Source: Bryum argenteum
Taxonomy: Eukaryota; Streptophyta; Bryopsida; Bryales; Bryaceae
DNA length: 64,000 nucleotides
Assembly (NCBI GenBank): GCA_037043015.1
Contig: CM073321.1
Coordinates: 2,857,001 to 2,921,000 of the forward strand
Reading direction: 5' to 3'
The first letter of the stretch is position 1. Each line of letters starts with the position of its first letter. Shown piece after piece: positions 11,451 through 24,304 of this stretch. The notes below the pieces were generated by a model that worked only from the letters and a program-made list of their open reading frames with translations, was not told where the DNA came from and did no database searches. Both the position numbers and the translations under genes were made by a program.

Positions 11451-11734
11451 AGAAGGTGGGATTGGAGAGAAATAGCACACATTTTAAGAAGATCATATTT
11501 TTCGGGATGTGGTAGCTAGACTATGAAATAGAGGGGGGCATATTTGGATAAGAAGGGGAAGTATGGAAACTTCAATTCTCTCTTTTCTTAGATCTCCCCT
11601 TCGCTCCTTCTTTCACGTTCCGAGTATTTTGAAGGTAATGAAGTTCTAATATTTTCTCATTTAAGCCGGGAATTGGAGTATTCCGGATATAGTGGTGGAA
11701 TGTTTGGATTCCCAATGATTGGATTGACCATCAT

Positions 11735-12470
11735 TTCACTCCTCTTCCACTGCCTCCCCTTCTCTCCTGTTCCCTCCCCTTCTCTCCCCTCTTCTCCCTT
11801 TCTTTTCTTCTCCCCCCCCCTCACCGCCCCCTCATCTTCACCCCCCCACCCTCACCCCCCCTCTCACCGTCACCCTCCCCCTCACCCCACCCTCATCCTC
11901 ACTCTTCGCACTCCACCTTACCTCCTCCGCTCTACCTTCCCGATACCCGCCCTACCTCCCCCGATACCCGCCGTACCCCCCTTCGGTACCCACCCTACCC
12001 CCCACCTTCACCCCCCACCTTCACCCCCCCTCTCACCTTCACCCCCCCTCTCACCCTCACCCTCCCTTCTCTCACCCTCACCCTCCCATCTCTACCTCAC
12101 CCTCCCTCTCACCCTCACCCCCCCTCTCACCGTCACCCTCCTCCTCACCCCACCCTCATCCTCACTCCTCTCACTCCACCTTACCTCCTCCGCCCTACTC
12201 CTCCAAGACTCCGCCTCCCCCCACTCCGCCCTACCCCCTCGGTACCCGCCCTTCCCCCCCCGTCGCCCTACCCCCCCCCCCCGCCCCCCCCACCCCGGCC
12301 CTACTCCCCACGTTACCAGCCCTACCCCCTCTCACATTCGCCCCCTACCCCCCGGTACCCGCCCTCCCCCCCTGTTACCCACCCTACCTCTTCGGTACCC
12401 GCCCTACCCCCCCATGTTACCCGCCCCTCCCCTCCGTAACCCGCCCCTCTCCATCTCACCCACCCTAGGT
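11735..12470. repeat. C-rich polypyrimidine block
   Basis: CCCTCACCCTCACCCC and TACCCGCCC motifs dominate for about 700 bp. The 333-codon open frame across it is a Pro/Ser/Leu-rich translation of low-complexity DNA and is not treated as a gene. On the minus strand this is G-rich, mirroring the block at 9098. Confidence 0.8.
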
Positions 12471-12539
12471 AGTTTTTTGAAGTTTTTTGCAAATGTTTTT
12501 GTCATCTCTCTCATCAATCTTATGTTTTGCAAAGAAGCA

Positions 12540-12940
12540 TCATTGGATAAGCAGGGCGGAGGCGAGAGGGGGGGGGCCAAGGCAAGGGCGGGAAGGGGGC
12601 CAGGGCGAGGAGGGGGGGGGGCTAGAGCGGAAGCGGAGGGGGGGCGAGGGGGAGGGGGGTTAGGGGCGGGTTAGAGGGGGTAATGGGGGGTTAGGGGCAA
12701 GTTAGAGGGGGTAGGGGGGTTAGGGCGGGTTAGCGGGGGTAGGGGGTAGGGGGATAAGGGGGGGTTGGTATATATTTTAAATTTTTTTTACTTTTTTTTT
12801 AATCTTTTTTAAAATTTTTAAAATTTTTCATAGGGACGGGGGAGGGGGGGGAGGTAAGGGGCGGGAGTGGAGGGGGTAGGGGCGGGGTAGAGGGGTTAGG
12901 AGAGGGATTAAAGGATAGCGGGGGGTGAGGGAAGTAGCGG
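12540..12940. repeat. G-rich low-complexity block
   Basis: Two G-rich segments (12540-12770 and 12830-12940, units such as GGGGGTTAGGGGCGGGTTAG) are separated by an A/T-run stretch. They lead into the duplicated module at 12945. Confidence 0.78.
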
Positions 12941-12944
12941 CGTT

Positions 12945-13176
12945 CTTTATTTATTATATTTTTTTTATTTATTTTTTACTTTTTGTTTATTTTTTTTCAA
13001 ATTAATTTTTTGAGTTTTTTAAAAATAAAATTTCGTAGTATTTACCAAGCGATTCATGAATAGGTTGAGTGGTATTTGGCAAGTATGGAACCAATAAATA
13101 TGTGCACCCAACTCAAAACAATGCAATTAAATATGTCATACGAAGATGTACAAATGCATCGAATAAGAGAAGTTGC
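12945..13176. repeat. Duplicated module, copy 2
   Basis: Repeats the arrangement of 9600-9838 (T-rich stretch, GGTTGAGTGGTATTTGGCAA, CTCAAAACAATGCAATTAAA, CATCGAATAAGAGAA). It lies about 110 bp beyond the 3' end of the kinase relic, so it may be the 3' flank of that unit. Confidence 0.72.
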
Positions 13177-13285
13177 TGCGTATATTATATGTATGTGCAC
13201 AAATGGGGAGTACATATAGTATTGTAATTATCCATGCAATCCTTCTACATACAATAGGCACACGCTAACTTTGAAGACCACTAAA

Positions 13286-14996
13286 CTAAATAGCTGAATT
13301 ATGGAAACAACACATGGGCATGGTCCAATTAAATGGATACTTTTCCAAGGCCTCTTTAACATCGGGCACGGTCAACCTTTTGGACACGTCCGGGTCCTAG
13401 AGGGCTTTTAATTTGAAACTCAGGTGCTCGTGATTCATGGCGCGGTCTGTGCGGTGTGGTATAAAGTACTTCATATCGTACTCTTCTTGCCAAATGCGTT
13501 GTGCTAACCACCCGGCGGAGAATGCATCGGCTGCCTTGGAATATATGTGTTTGCATTCCATAACCTCAAGGGGATTGTCAGAACCACGTGGACCATATAA
13601 AAACCATAATTCCGGTGCCACAAAGTTTTGCCGTTCGCGTTCTTCATTCAACTCCTCTAGCTTCGCAAATCCATACTTAAATGGCGCTTGTTCCACCACT
13701 TGACTTGAAATCCCCCAATCACAAAGCCCGATGTAAACCGTATCTGGTTTCCAATCATCGAAATGCAATAGAACATTGGTTGGAGTAATGTCGTTGTGTA
13801 GATAATTGTGTTCATGACACTTTTCCACAATGACAAGCAACGACAATGCCAAGTCAAGTCGTTGTTTACGGAATGTTACAACCCAACGTAGTTGTATATC
13901 GTGTAGCCCTGAGTTGAGCTCTTTTGGAATGTCGTCGTATTCCAAGTGCTTTGGGATTTTCCGATTGATATGGATGTCAAAATCTTTGAAGCTACCTCCG
14001 TTCCACCATAGCAAAAATCCATCCATTGTTTTAGGATGCAAGTACAATAGTCAGATGATTTCAGGGTGCTTTATTGGACATCCACCCGCCTCATTTACAA
14101 TTGCCATGCGCTTCTCCCTCTCGTTCTTCACGTTCGTCAATTGTTTACGCGCGAATGGAATCCAACTAGGAATATGTTGAAGTTTTGTAAGCACCACCTT
14201 AGTAACCTTCCCATATCCACCTTGGATACGTTGTCCTGGCATAGATACCATGGTAACGGTTGCTTCTAGCCACTTGAAAGTTCCATTGTTGCAATGAGAC
14301 ATAACAACATCCTCGGCTTTTAATTTCCATCTCTCATTCCTCTTGCTACGAGCTTTCGAGAAGGATTGACCAAAACTTTTCACTAAATCTAGCTTTGAGA
14401 CTAGTTCCTCATCTTCTATTGTCCATTTGCTCTTGTTTGTCAATTTCTTCCCCGAAATATACGTCCACGCGTCTACGGTGTTGGTAGTCAACTCTACCAC
14501 TCTGAGGTCCAACCATGCACCATGGTCGTAGAAGTTGGTCCAATCACAAAGTTCGTAATTGTTTCAAAACAACGCTCCAAGTATTGGTGAAGATCGTGAC
14601 ACAAATTGTGGTATCGTTCCTCATTCCCCCCAAGCTAAGACCTATGCAAATCTGGCATAGTTCGTATCTCATAGAAATGTATACCACTCCGTCGAGCAAA
14701 TTTGAGATACTTCTCGGTTGGCAAAAGTGGTGTCTCTTCCTCCTGTGGCAAGATCGAATTGTTCTTTTTTGACCCCTCACTTTTTTTCTTTTTTCCCTTT
14801 CTTTCCCGTGATCCCGATGAAGAAGGGTTTGTAGATTCTGTTTCCTTTCAAATTTCCTCTGTTTCCTCACGACGGTCAAGGGGGGTTTCCAAATCTTGAT
14901 TTCCGTGTCGCATACTTGAACCTTGGCTCCCTTCACCCTCCATTTTGAATCTGAGAAAAAAACGGCAAAAACTCCTCCCTCGTGCTGAAAAAACAC
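13286..14996 (-). pseudogene. Protein kinase domain pseudogene
   Basis: The minus-strand frame from about 14557 to 13286 shows kinase motifs in order: glycine loop GQRIQGGYGKVTKV, FARKQL (candidate VAIK lysine), HNDITPTNVLL (catalytic loop, HxDxxxxN), GLCDWG (DFG replaced by DWG), APELWF (APE) and DPDVSKRLTVPDV (subdomain XI). Two in-frame stops interrupt it: TGA at 14048-14050 inside HPEII/LLYLHP, and TAG at 13397-13399 just before DPDVSKRL. Upstream coding sequence (14544-14996) is in another frame after a stop, so the N-terminal region is also broken. The reading frame ends with TAG at 13286-13288. The family is not one I can name; it is probably a multicopy element-borne kinase, because G-rich and C-rich blocks frame it. 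HxD and the metal-binding Asp are still present. Confidence 0.82.
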
Positions 14997-15129
14997 CCCG
15001 CCAAGTGCCTACACTAACTCAATGAAGAAGTAGTGCTTGACAACTAGCGGAGTGAGGTGAATAATGAAACAACTTAGCTTTTATAGGGGAGGGGAGTGGA
15101 GGCACTTGGAGTGTGGAAAAGTAAAAGGA

Positions 15130-15345
15130 GAGTGGGCCCAACCCCGCCCCCCCCTCCCCCTCTCCCCCTCTCCCCCCCGCCCCCGCTCTGGCACCCCCCG
15201 CCCCCGCCCTGGCCCTCCATGCCCCCGCCCTAGCTCCCCCCCGCCCTAGCCCTGGCCCCCCCCTGCCCTGGCCCTGGCCCCGCCCCCCGCCCTGGCCCTG
15301 GCCCTCCCGCCCCCGCCCTGGCCCCCCTTGACCCGCCCCTTACCC
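15130..15345. repeat. C-rich block upstream of kinase relic
   Basis: CCCCCGCCCTGGCCCT-type units on the plus strand, G-rich on the minus strand. With the G-rich block at 12540-12940 they form inverted low-complexity borders around the kinase relic. Short tandem GTACGTGGCG units follow at 15370-15410. Confidence 0.75.
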
Positions 15346-15549
15346 CTTTCACCTGCCAGTTCCTCAGACTACGTTGTGCGTACGTGGCGCGTACGTGGCG
15401 TGTACGTGGCGGCCAAGTGGCTTGGTTTTTACCCAAACCCTTGCCACGTCCTCGTTTTTTTACCTAAATTAAAAGTCAACAGAGGTTTGACCGTATTAGG
15501 CGAGTGAGAGCTCTATCGGACGGTCAAGGCAGACGGACGGGCTGGCGGC

Positions 15550-17569
15550 GTGCCCGCCCGGTATGACAACCTTGCCATTGTTATATCGGATTCATCAGAA
15601 AACGAGAAGAAGTCTCCTCTGCAGCCATGTCGTTTGTCGTTTGAAATTCCATTGCAACCTCCTATTAGGGATAACTATTCAAGAGCCACGCCTTTTTTAC
15701 TTTCATCGCAAATTGTAAAACCCAATATAATTCTTCCATCCCTCTGCAATCTTGCTAGAATGCCCAGTAGCAAGACTCTCCTCAAAAAAATAGATTGCAA
15801 AACCATCCGCATTGTCAACGTATCTTTCTTGCCTCCGTCATTCAATGGCGATGTTCTCTTCATCTTTCCGCCCTCTCTTCCGTCTGCAACTCACAAGGTT
15901 GCGAAGTCCATGAAGGGGATGGATAAACGGTATGACGGTTATGTGTGGACTAGGACAATGACTACCAACATCAGCAATACGCAAGGCTTGTCTTTTCGAT
16001 ACTCAAACTGTGTAGGACATTTACAGTGCCACAACCCAAATTGCGACTTCTTGGAACGACCGGATCGAGTCGTTGGAGTGAACGATGTGAAGTTTGAAGG
16101 CATTACCAAAGACCCCTTCCGGGTAGACGGAGCGCCCCCGCCCACCTCGACTTTGGTCTGTAAGCTTTGCAAAGATCCTCCTGTTTGTGTTGCGCCTTGT
16201 TCTGCAAAGATCTTTTACGTACTTGGAGAAGATTGTCAGGAGCGTGCATGTGTCTATATAGGAACGCACGAACACCCTGTCAAACTTGGAGATTATAGAT
16301 GTGTAAGAAAACAAATAGATGAGTTACTAGAAGAGCATGTTGACCCTAACCCTCAAGCAACCGTTTCCAAAATAGTTATGGAAACCAGTAAAGACTTGTT
16401 AGGTAACCTACTTCTCCGTGACGAAGGTGACCTCGAAACTGGCAACCTTTCTCTCCAGCAGCTGGAACCAGTCTTTGAACAATGCAAAGAGTTAAACTCT
16501 CCGAGCATGCGGAATCGTATCTACACTTTCAAGTACTTGTGTAGGTATGGCATTCTCGATGGGATTACGAAGCTCAGAGGTCTCAGCAACTGGGCATATA
16601 TGCAACGCAACATGTTCCCTGGCCAAGGCGACGAATCGGAGAAAGTCTTCATCTTCAAGATGTCCGAGGTCGGCCCCGGTAGCGTTGTTGCTCTGGTTCG
16701 CCGTATGCATCCTAGAGGAAATCTCTCGTACGCATGGATGATGTTTGACCATGTCAAACGCGTTACGGATTGGACCACCATGGCCTGCCACGTGTACGAC
16801 TCACGTTACCAACGCATTCTAACCATTGCATGCTGTGATTTCCAATCAAAGGACAAAGATGCTCAACTCGTCTTCTGGAAGAACCTTAATCATGTGATGG
16901 CTAGGAACGGAGTACCCAAGCCGCAGTTACAAGGATTTATGGCTGATAGTGTTCAAGCCAACTAAAACGCAGTGAGCATCATCTACGGCTGTGGAAACCC
17001 TGCTCTCCTCATGGAAGGCCGCGAACGAACATGTTATTTCCATTGAACGCAGTCTCTTAAGAAACATACGAAACAATAGATTGTGCCCGAATCGCAAGGC
17101 CAACACCGGATTCTCTGTAAGCAGTATAAGGATGCGCGCACCATGGAAGAGGCTGAGACCCGATATTGGGCTATAAGAGCGTGGTGGGCATCCTCGAAGG
17201 CCACCTCCGAAGTTGGTTTAGAACACTTAGGTCATTGGCTTGCGTACTGGCACTTCAAATACAGACAATGGGGCGGATTTATGGAACTAGTAAGTGTACA
17301 ATTTCTTTGCGATATTTTTGCTGATTTTATGCTCTATGGTAGCTTCTCTAATGTTATGACAGTACCAAAGAAATTAACAGTTATTTTTTATATATTATTA
17401 GTTGATTTTTTTGTGGATTTATATACTTTGAATCTGTACTTAGTACAAATATAAAATATGAATAAAGATCTAATACGTTTGTACATTGCAGGGGAAAAAA
17501 TATCCGGCAGAAGAACCTGCAGAGATGCCTTCTTGTAATCTTGCTGAGTCAATCCATAAGAAGTGGCTG
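15550..17569 (+). pseudogene. Outer MULE-type transposase gene, 5' part
   Basis: Transposase of the older element, cut by the insertion at 17570. One frame from 15550 to 17289 encodes a WRKY-GCM1/FLYWCH-like zinc domain (NCVGHLQCHNPNCDF, later RACVYIGTHEHPV with the HxH pair) and then a MULE-like DDE-type core (ACHVYDSRYQRILTIACCDF, GFMADSVQAN). Stops TAA 16963-16965 and TGA 17044-17046 replace Trp codons retained in the related inner copy. An intron at 17290-17491 (GTAAGT...TTGCAG) follows GGFMEL, and exon 2 (17492-17569) ends in HKKWL. The gene resumes at 34253 with QASGNKG. The N-terminus before about 15555 is missing compared with the inner copy, and so is the left terminal repeat. Family assignment rests on domain order and the 9-bp TSD. 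Confidence 0.8.
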
Positions 17570-17619
17570 GGACGTTGCAAGTATGCGAGCGTAGATCGTA
17601 GAGCGGAGAGCGGTGAGCG
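17570..17619 (+). repeat. Left terminal inverted repeat of inner element
   Basis: Starts GGACGTTGCAAGTATG and contains GAGCGTAGAT and GGAGAGCGGTGAGCG. It matches the reverse complement of 34193-34243 over most positions. Followed by a TTTTTTATTATTAGTAAAA stretch also seen at the outer element's end. Confidence 0.85.
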
Positions 17620-18079
17620 TACATTTTCAGAATTGCGAGAGGAGATTTTTTATTATTAGTAAAACAAATACTAAAAATAAAAATAAAAATTATAAAATGA
17701 GAATTTACTTGAGAATATTTGTATATTCCTGACCCATGACCATGGAACTTGGTACCCATTACCGTGGAATTTAGGGTAGTATAATTCAAGATTGATGGCG
17801 ATATTCGTTACATAGACGGCAATTTGAAGACCTATATTTTATCCAGGGATAAAGAAAAACTGTTCTACATGTTCAATATTGAATCTTTTTGATAATTTGA
17901 GGCTTTTACATATCAATATATATGAATACATTTGTTTCCCAAAGGTTGCATTCAAGTATTATCCCCGACCTGGTAATAAATCCAACAGACCAAAAATATT
18001 CTTGTAGTCTCAAAGTGCTCTATTGTCTCAACGTAACAAATACTGCCATATTGGGTGGTCAAAATACATATACTACAAT

Positions 18080-18202
18080 AATATAAATATATATATATAT
18101 ATATATTTATTTATTTAATGATACTCACAAAGTGGTAGATATTTTGTATTTACATAACGTATGTAGTGTACGTCAATATATTTATATATCTATATATCTA
18201 TA

Positions 18203-18256
<54 letters not shown>
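18080..18256. repeat. AT-rich microsatellites
   Basis: (AT)n tracts at about 18088-18112 and 18200-18254, with TATATC units between. They lie just beyond the 3' end of the inner transposase gene. Low complexity. Confidence 0.85.
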
Positions 18257-18257
<1 letters not shown>

Positions 18258-18276
18258 ATCATGTAAGTGTGGTGAC

Positions 18277-21200
18277 CTAAGATGTAACATGGTCTAGAAG
18301 TCTGCTCTCAATGATCTTCTTCACCTCGTTGAAACTGAGGGTAGGGGCATGCATAAAGAGGTCCACGTCAACATCTAGATTGCACATCGACATTAGGATG
18401 TAGTACATGTGCTTACAATTTTTATACGGATGTCCTTTTCTCCCTAAGGTGACTAGAGTATCCTTGAACGCTGGGCATGTGCATGTTGGGTTTGAACTAA
18501 TTGTGATATGGTAAACTGACTCGGTAGGCGCCGGTTTAGACCGCAACTTAACAATGCATCCAAGAGCGGGTTGAGGTATCATGGTCACCTTCAGAATGGT
18601 TGCTTCCATAGCTCGGGCAGAATAAACGTTCTTCATATACTTTGAGCTAGCACTATGGATGAGACGACGAAGGGCCTTAGAGTTTCGCCTCTTAGGAAAA
18701 ACATCAGCATCGTCTGGCACTGGAATGTGAGACAAATCCTGTGGCAATTCAGTATTAGAAAACGTGCGGTTGATAGGAAGTTGTTCCTTTTGAGGGAGTT
18801 GAAATCCCGCATTCTCCAAAGCATCTATCTCAGTACGTGTGAGCTTTGTCCCTATCTTCACAGGCCAAATTGAAGGAATAGGCGGTTTATCTTGGTTACG
18901 GGAGAACTGCTCAACCCACCTTCGACGCTGGCCTTTCACACAACGCTCAATATCGTCAGCACAGAAAAAGAAATGTTCTTCCACTTTGGTTTTTCTAGGA
19001 GGATGCCATATCCCGGTGTAGGTTGGAGCTGGAGTAGCCTTCCCATGCTGGACAATGCGTGACTTGCAATTTTTCTTGCTCCTGGCCATAATTGCCCAAC
19101 AAGCCTTAAATGAAGACTCCTTGAGACGAGCAATGTGCCATAGCTTCTCGTTCACTTTAGTCTCAAGAACAGCGGTGACACGGGTGATATCGGTTCCAAC
19201 GGATGCTAGTGGTTCAACTAGGCGTTCCTAAACTTCATCTTCCTCGTTGATTGTAATAAGAGTTTGAACACGAGCTCGAGTAACCCTCCTCCCTATTTTA
19301 GGATGTGAGAAGTTCACAGTGTCCGGCCGATGAGTTTCCTCCTCAGCTCCAATTGGTACATCTGGCATCCGTGGTTTGGAACCAAATACCTCAGCTCCCT
19401 CTAGATGTGCATCCCAAATACAATATTTTTGAGCTTCAGGCAACTCCATTATGGCAGCATTGAGGGCCGATGGATCGCCAGTATGATGTGCTTTTCGTTG
19501 GGCTGAGCGTAGCTTAAGTTCTTCTACTGAAGGTCCACCACCACCATTACCACCATTGTTGAAATGATGGTAAGCTACCACTTGCAGAAATGCTCGAACA
19601 TAGTCGTCTACCGCCGCAGCGTACAAGTCTGTACCTTTGTTTCCCGAAGCTTGTAGCCATTTGTTGTGTACAGTCTCTGCAAGATTACAAGATGGCATTT
19701 CCGCAATTTCCTCCGGAGTGTATTTTTTCTCCTATTTAGGGAGATCAGGGAGAAATCAAAGTCAGGAAAAATGGTGATTGGAGAAACCTCTCGTATAAGA
19801 TAGGTTACCTAAAAATAGTTTTATTGAAGAACAATTAGTAGATTTAAGGTGGAATTTTGGTAGAATATTGTACGGACACCTACAATATCTGCAGTAGTGC
19901 AGTAAATAGTAGAATAAATAATCCACCACATCGGTAAGAGTATTCTTACCAGTTCCATGAATCCCCCCCATTGGCGATATCGATAATGCCAGAATCCTAG
20001 CCAGAATCCCAATCGTGTTGCGCCTTCTTCAAATGCTGCCCCTGAGGATGTCCACCACGCTTTGATAGCCAAAAACCGCGTCTCAGCCTCCTCCATTGAT
20101 GATGCATTCTTATATTGAAAGCATAGATGCTTATGTTGATCCTACAATTCATGAATGATGTATTGTTTGGTGTGCTTCTCCAAAGATTGGGCCCAGTGGA
20201 AGAAGCACGTTCTCTCACGACCTTCGAGGGGATCAGCAGGATTGCCCGAACCGTATACAATTCGAACAACATTCCAATTGGCCTGAGCACTATCAGCCAT
20301 GAAGCCTTTAAAGTATGGCTTAGGAACACCGTGCCGGGACATGACGTGATTAAGGTTTTTCCAAAACACAATCTAAGCTTCTCTGTCCTCAGACTGAAAA
20401 TCACAACAAGCAATGGTCAGTACTCATTGGAAATGTGAGTCATACACGTGGCACGCCATGGTTGTCCAACCTGCCACTCGTTTGACATGATCAAACATCA
20501 TCCACGCATTTTTCAGGGGAGCGCCGGGCTGCATTCGTCGGACTAGATCAACCCCGCTACCTGGGCCAACCTCTGACATCTTGAAGATGAAGACTCTGTC
20601 GCCATCATCTTCTTGCCCTGGAAATTGGTTGCGCTAAACAAAGGCCCAATTACTAAGCCCTCTCAATTTCGTAATGCCGTCCATGATGCCAAATCGACGT
20701 AAGTACTTGAACCCGTATATCCTATTTTTCACGCTTGGAGAATTGAGCTCCTTGCAACTGTCGAAGAGAGGTTCTAACTGATTCAATGAAAAATGCGTAC
20801 TGGGCTCACCCTCTTTGTGAAGGAGGAAATTACCTAATAGGTCCTTGCTAGTCTCCATAACAATCTTAGAAACTGTGGCTTGGGGGTTACGTTCGACGTG
20901 ATCTTCTAAAAGTTCGTCTATCGTTCTACGGGTGCCCCTATACTCACCAACCTTGACTGGGTGATGATGAGTCCCAATGTGAACACATGCTCTTTCTTGG
21001 TCTTTACTTCCAATGATATAGAAAATCTTAGCGCTACATGCTGCAACACAAGCAGGAGGCTCCTTACAGATCTTGCAGACGATGGTAGATGTAGGAGGAG
21101 GTGGGCCACCAACAGGGAAGCTTTCCTTTGAGATCCCTTCGTACTCGACTTTGTTCACGCCAGCTGATTGTCCTGATCGTTGTAGAAATGCACAACTTTG

Positions 21201-22086
21201 ATTGTGACACTGAACATGACCAACACAGTTAGAAGATCTGAAAGTCAATCCCATGGTGTTGGAGATGTTAGTGGTCATGGTTCTGGTCCAGATATGTCCG
21301 TCGAATCGTTTGTCCATGCCCTCCATAGATTTTGCTTGTTTATGAGCTGCAGATGGAAGAGCCGGTGGTAGAATGAAGAGTATGTCCCCATTGAATGAAG
21401 GGGGCAGAGGTATCAACATTCAGAGTTTGGATAGTACTGTAATCTAGTTTCTTCAGCACTGTTTTGCTACCAGGCATACTACCTAACTTGCGGATGGAAG
21501 GAAGAATTTTTTTGGGTTTTGAAGATTGTATAGAGTGGAAGGAAGAGGGCGCAGATCGTAAGGAGTTATCAGAAGCAGGTGATGGAGATGATAGTATTGT
21601 AGAAGGTCTACTGGATTGATAGAAAGGCCTTCGCTCATCGTCTTCAGAATCTGACAAATCGATAGTATGACGTAGTCTTGGTTCGACCTTGACACGAGAA
21701 AGTATAGGAGCAACAGTGGAGAGAGTAGACAAACTACGCGGAGTGAGAAGTTGAGTGGTTGCGTTCATAATAGAATCACTCATGCCATATACGCGATACT
21801 TTCCGACCGGTAGTTTCCATATGCTAGAGTTGTTCTCTAAGAGGATTGGCTTGACAACCAAGGAATACTGAACGTCTTGAGTGACAGAATCAACGACGTC
21901 TGTTACTAACCAAACGGAAGCGGCGTCGAAACCAAATCGAATGCCAAGCCACTGTGGTGTGATTTCTGCCACACCTTCAGGACCTGGAGGAACGCATGTA
22001 GGGGCTGCAGAGTGACCGGACCTAAATTCTATAACTTTCAGAGCAGAGGGCTGGGAAGAGGAGGAAGCCATGAAGCAAGCTAGCAA
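18277..22086 (-). pseudogene. Inner MULE-type transposase with SWIM zinc finger, decayed
   Basis: The minus-strand gene starts at ATG 22068 (MASSSSQPSALK) or 22086. Order: N-terminal region with an acidic SDSEDDE stretch, WRKY-GCM1/FLYWCH-like zinc domain (NCVGHVQCHNQSCAF ... RACVHIGTHHHPV), DDE-type core (GFMADSAQANW, FFHWAQSL), intron at about 19949-19732 in the same place as in the outer copy, then a long C-terminal region. This ends in a SWIM zinc finger (CTCPAF ... YKNCKHMYYIL, pattern CxCxnCxH) and HAPTLSFNEV. Decay: a frameshift near 21410, TAG 20634-20636, further stops within HFQ/VLTIAC and DREA/IVFWKN, one before DQHKH, and TAG near 19228. Several match CGA-to-TGA or CAG-to-TAG changes against the outer copy. 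Together the two copies show the complete domain order. Confidence 0.85.
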
Positions 22087-24270
22087 GAGAGGTCGCTACA
22101 ATGGAGATACAGAAAGAGAGTTTAACACAAGATTCAGATCTTTATATTCTAATCAAGTTACTGTTGAATCGGTATGAACTACAATAGGCCGGCACGGATA
22201 TTTATTATGATAATTACCGCGGTTATTGTAAATATTGCAGAGTTTTAAGTTACAATGCTACTAGATCCTACCGAATTGTGGCCACGCCAATTGCTGTTGT
22301 AATTTGGGGTGAAGAATATAATTTGCATGCATCGGTTAGAACTGAATTTAGCAAATGCATAAAAGATGAGCGGTCAATTATCTGGAGAGGTGACGGCGGC
22401 CGTCAATGTCAGATTAGTTCCATATAAGTGTATGTTCTTGAAAAATAGATTGGCAATGGATATTAGACACGACAATCTCATGTCGTAAAAAAAGATATTG
22501 TGGGCGTTGCAATGTTAGGTAACTTATACGCATTGGAAAGATTAGGGTTCGTCAGTGGGGACTGAAGTTGCGGTAAAAGGGATGAGGATGCATGAGTCAA
22601 GTCAAGTCTGCATGACGGCGACCAAATTTTATAATACTATCATCAATTCGCCTATTTCTTTTCTCTTTTTCTTCCACTCAGCAAGATCACCAACTCAGGT
22701 TCCATCTTCAATCAGCTTTTACATTCTCTTGGTCTCAACTCCAATTCGGTCTTTTATTTAATCACTTTTCTTAATCTCATTCCGAATTGTCTGCTGCACT
22801 GACTTCCTTCCTAGTCGGCACACCAACTCACTTGGTATTTTCTATAGAATCTATATCAGTCCACTCTGGCTTTCTTCAACCTCCAACTTGCATTCTTTCA
22901 ATTTTTAATTTGTCACAATCAGTCTTACTTTCTTGATATACATTCAATCCACGACTTGGACTACAACGACATCACAAAACCCACAACTTGGGATAAAATA
23001 TGCTTTTATTTCATTTACAATTTACATACATAGTTCAAATTCTCACACAATTTGCAACACTTTCTATTTCAAATAGTTCATCATATACACAATTCAACTT
23101 CAAACTTCACTTTCCTTCTCACATCCCAATTCGCAACAAGCAAAAGAAAAATACACAGCACAATTCGGCTGGGACACGCCTGGAGTTACTCTCAAACAGT
23201 CGGTCCTTTCTTACTCGGAAGAGAGACCTTTTATGCTCCCGAATCCGCACTTACTTAACCGTTCTCCCACTAGGTACTCCTCCATATCACTAATACCTAG
23301 TTCATTTCACACACTCCGAATTGGTTTTCACTCCTTCTTCATACTCACTAATTGGTTTCTTACTTTCTGACTTCAATTTGGACTTAGCTCCGACTTGATT
23401 TCTTCCCCACTTGGTATCTGTGTACTGATCTCATTCGGACTTGTTGACAGAACTGGGTTCTAATCACTCAATTACCTACTTGGAATTTTTCACTACTTGC
23501 TCTCTTCATACTGAATCTCACCATTCCAACTCGGCTTATCACTCCCCAAACTAACTCTCCAATCACTTTCTGGCTTCTTGTCCCACTCGGTTTATCCTAT
23601 TTGACTGATTTGACAATTCTAACTTGCAAGAAAATCCCACAAATCACATGCAAAAACCTCCATTTGAACACTCAATCTCGGCAAAAATTGGAAATTGTTT
23701 GAATTTAACACTCCAAAATTGTAACAGCAAAATCCAACTTGTTTATCTACACAGGCTCCATTCACTTAATTATCGCTCAGAGGACGACCAAGCACATATC
23801 AAGGATTGGTCGAACGAAGTTAGAAGTCCTTTATAGGTCAACTTGATGACGGTCAACTGTTGTGTTTGAGAGTCGAAGAATGGGTTATTTCCCTAGCTGT
23901 CGCCATTTCCTCCTTCTTGCATGTGCCATCTTCCTTAAACTGCTAAACGAGAGAGAAGGGACAGTTTTTTAAAAACAAATGCGTAGTTTTTACAAAATTT
24001 GAAACTGTGGCTCCATATATATCTCAAGATCCGTATGGTAAAATTGAATAAAAATTGGTGGATAAACTAATTAGACAGTTATAAGGAGATCTTACGGTTG
24101 GATCTTTCAAAATCAATTTTCTACATTATTTATTAATGAATTACAAATATGGTCGTCTAGAAGGTCATTGTAGTCTATCCAATTTAGGGTTTGATAGTCT
24201 TCTTCCTACTAGGAGGTCTTCCTTTTGTCCTCTGCATTTGTTAGAAGGCTTGTTTTCGGTTGGATTTAGG
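22087..24270. other. Intergenic DNA inside inner element, no gene seen
   Basis: From about 22560 to 23600 the plus strand is C/T-rich with recurrent CACTCGG/ACTTGG words. Open frames here are under 100 codons and lack recognised motifs. The first 300 bp are the likely upstream region of the minus-strand transposase. Confidence 0.5.
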
Positions 24271-24304
24271 GTTTGATTGTAGAAGAAGGTTTAAGCGAAG
24301 CTAA

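Noticed and set aside
11673-12674. 333-codon open frame rich in Pro, Ser and Leu
   Set aside because: It lies over a C-rich low-complexity block and then a G-rich one; composition follows the DNA repeat and there is no domain.
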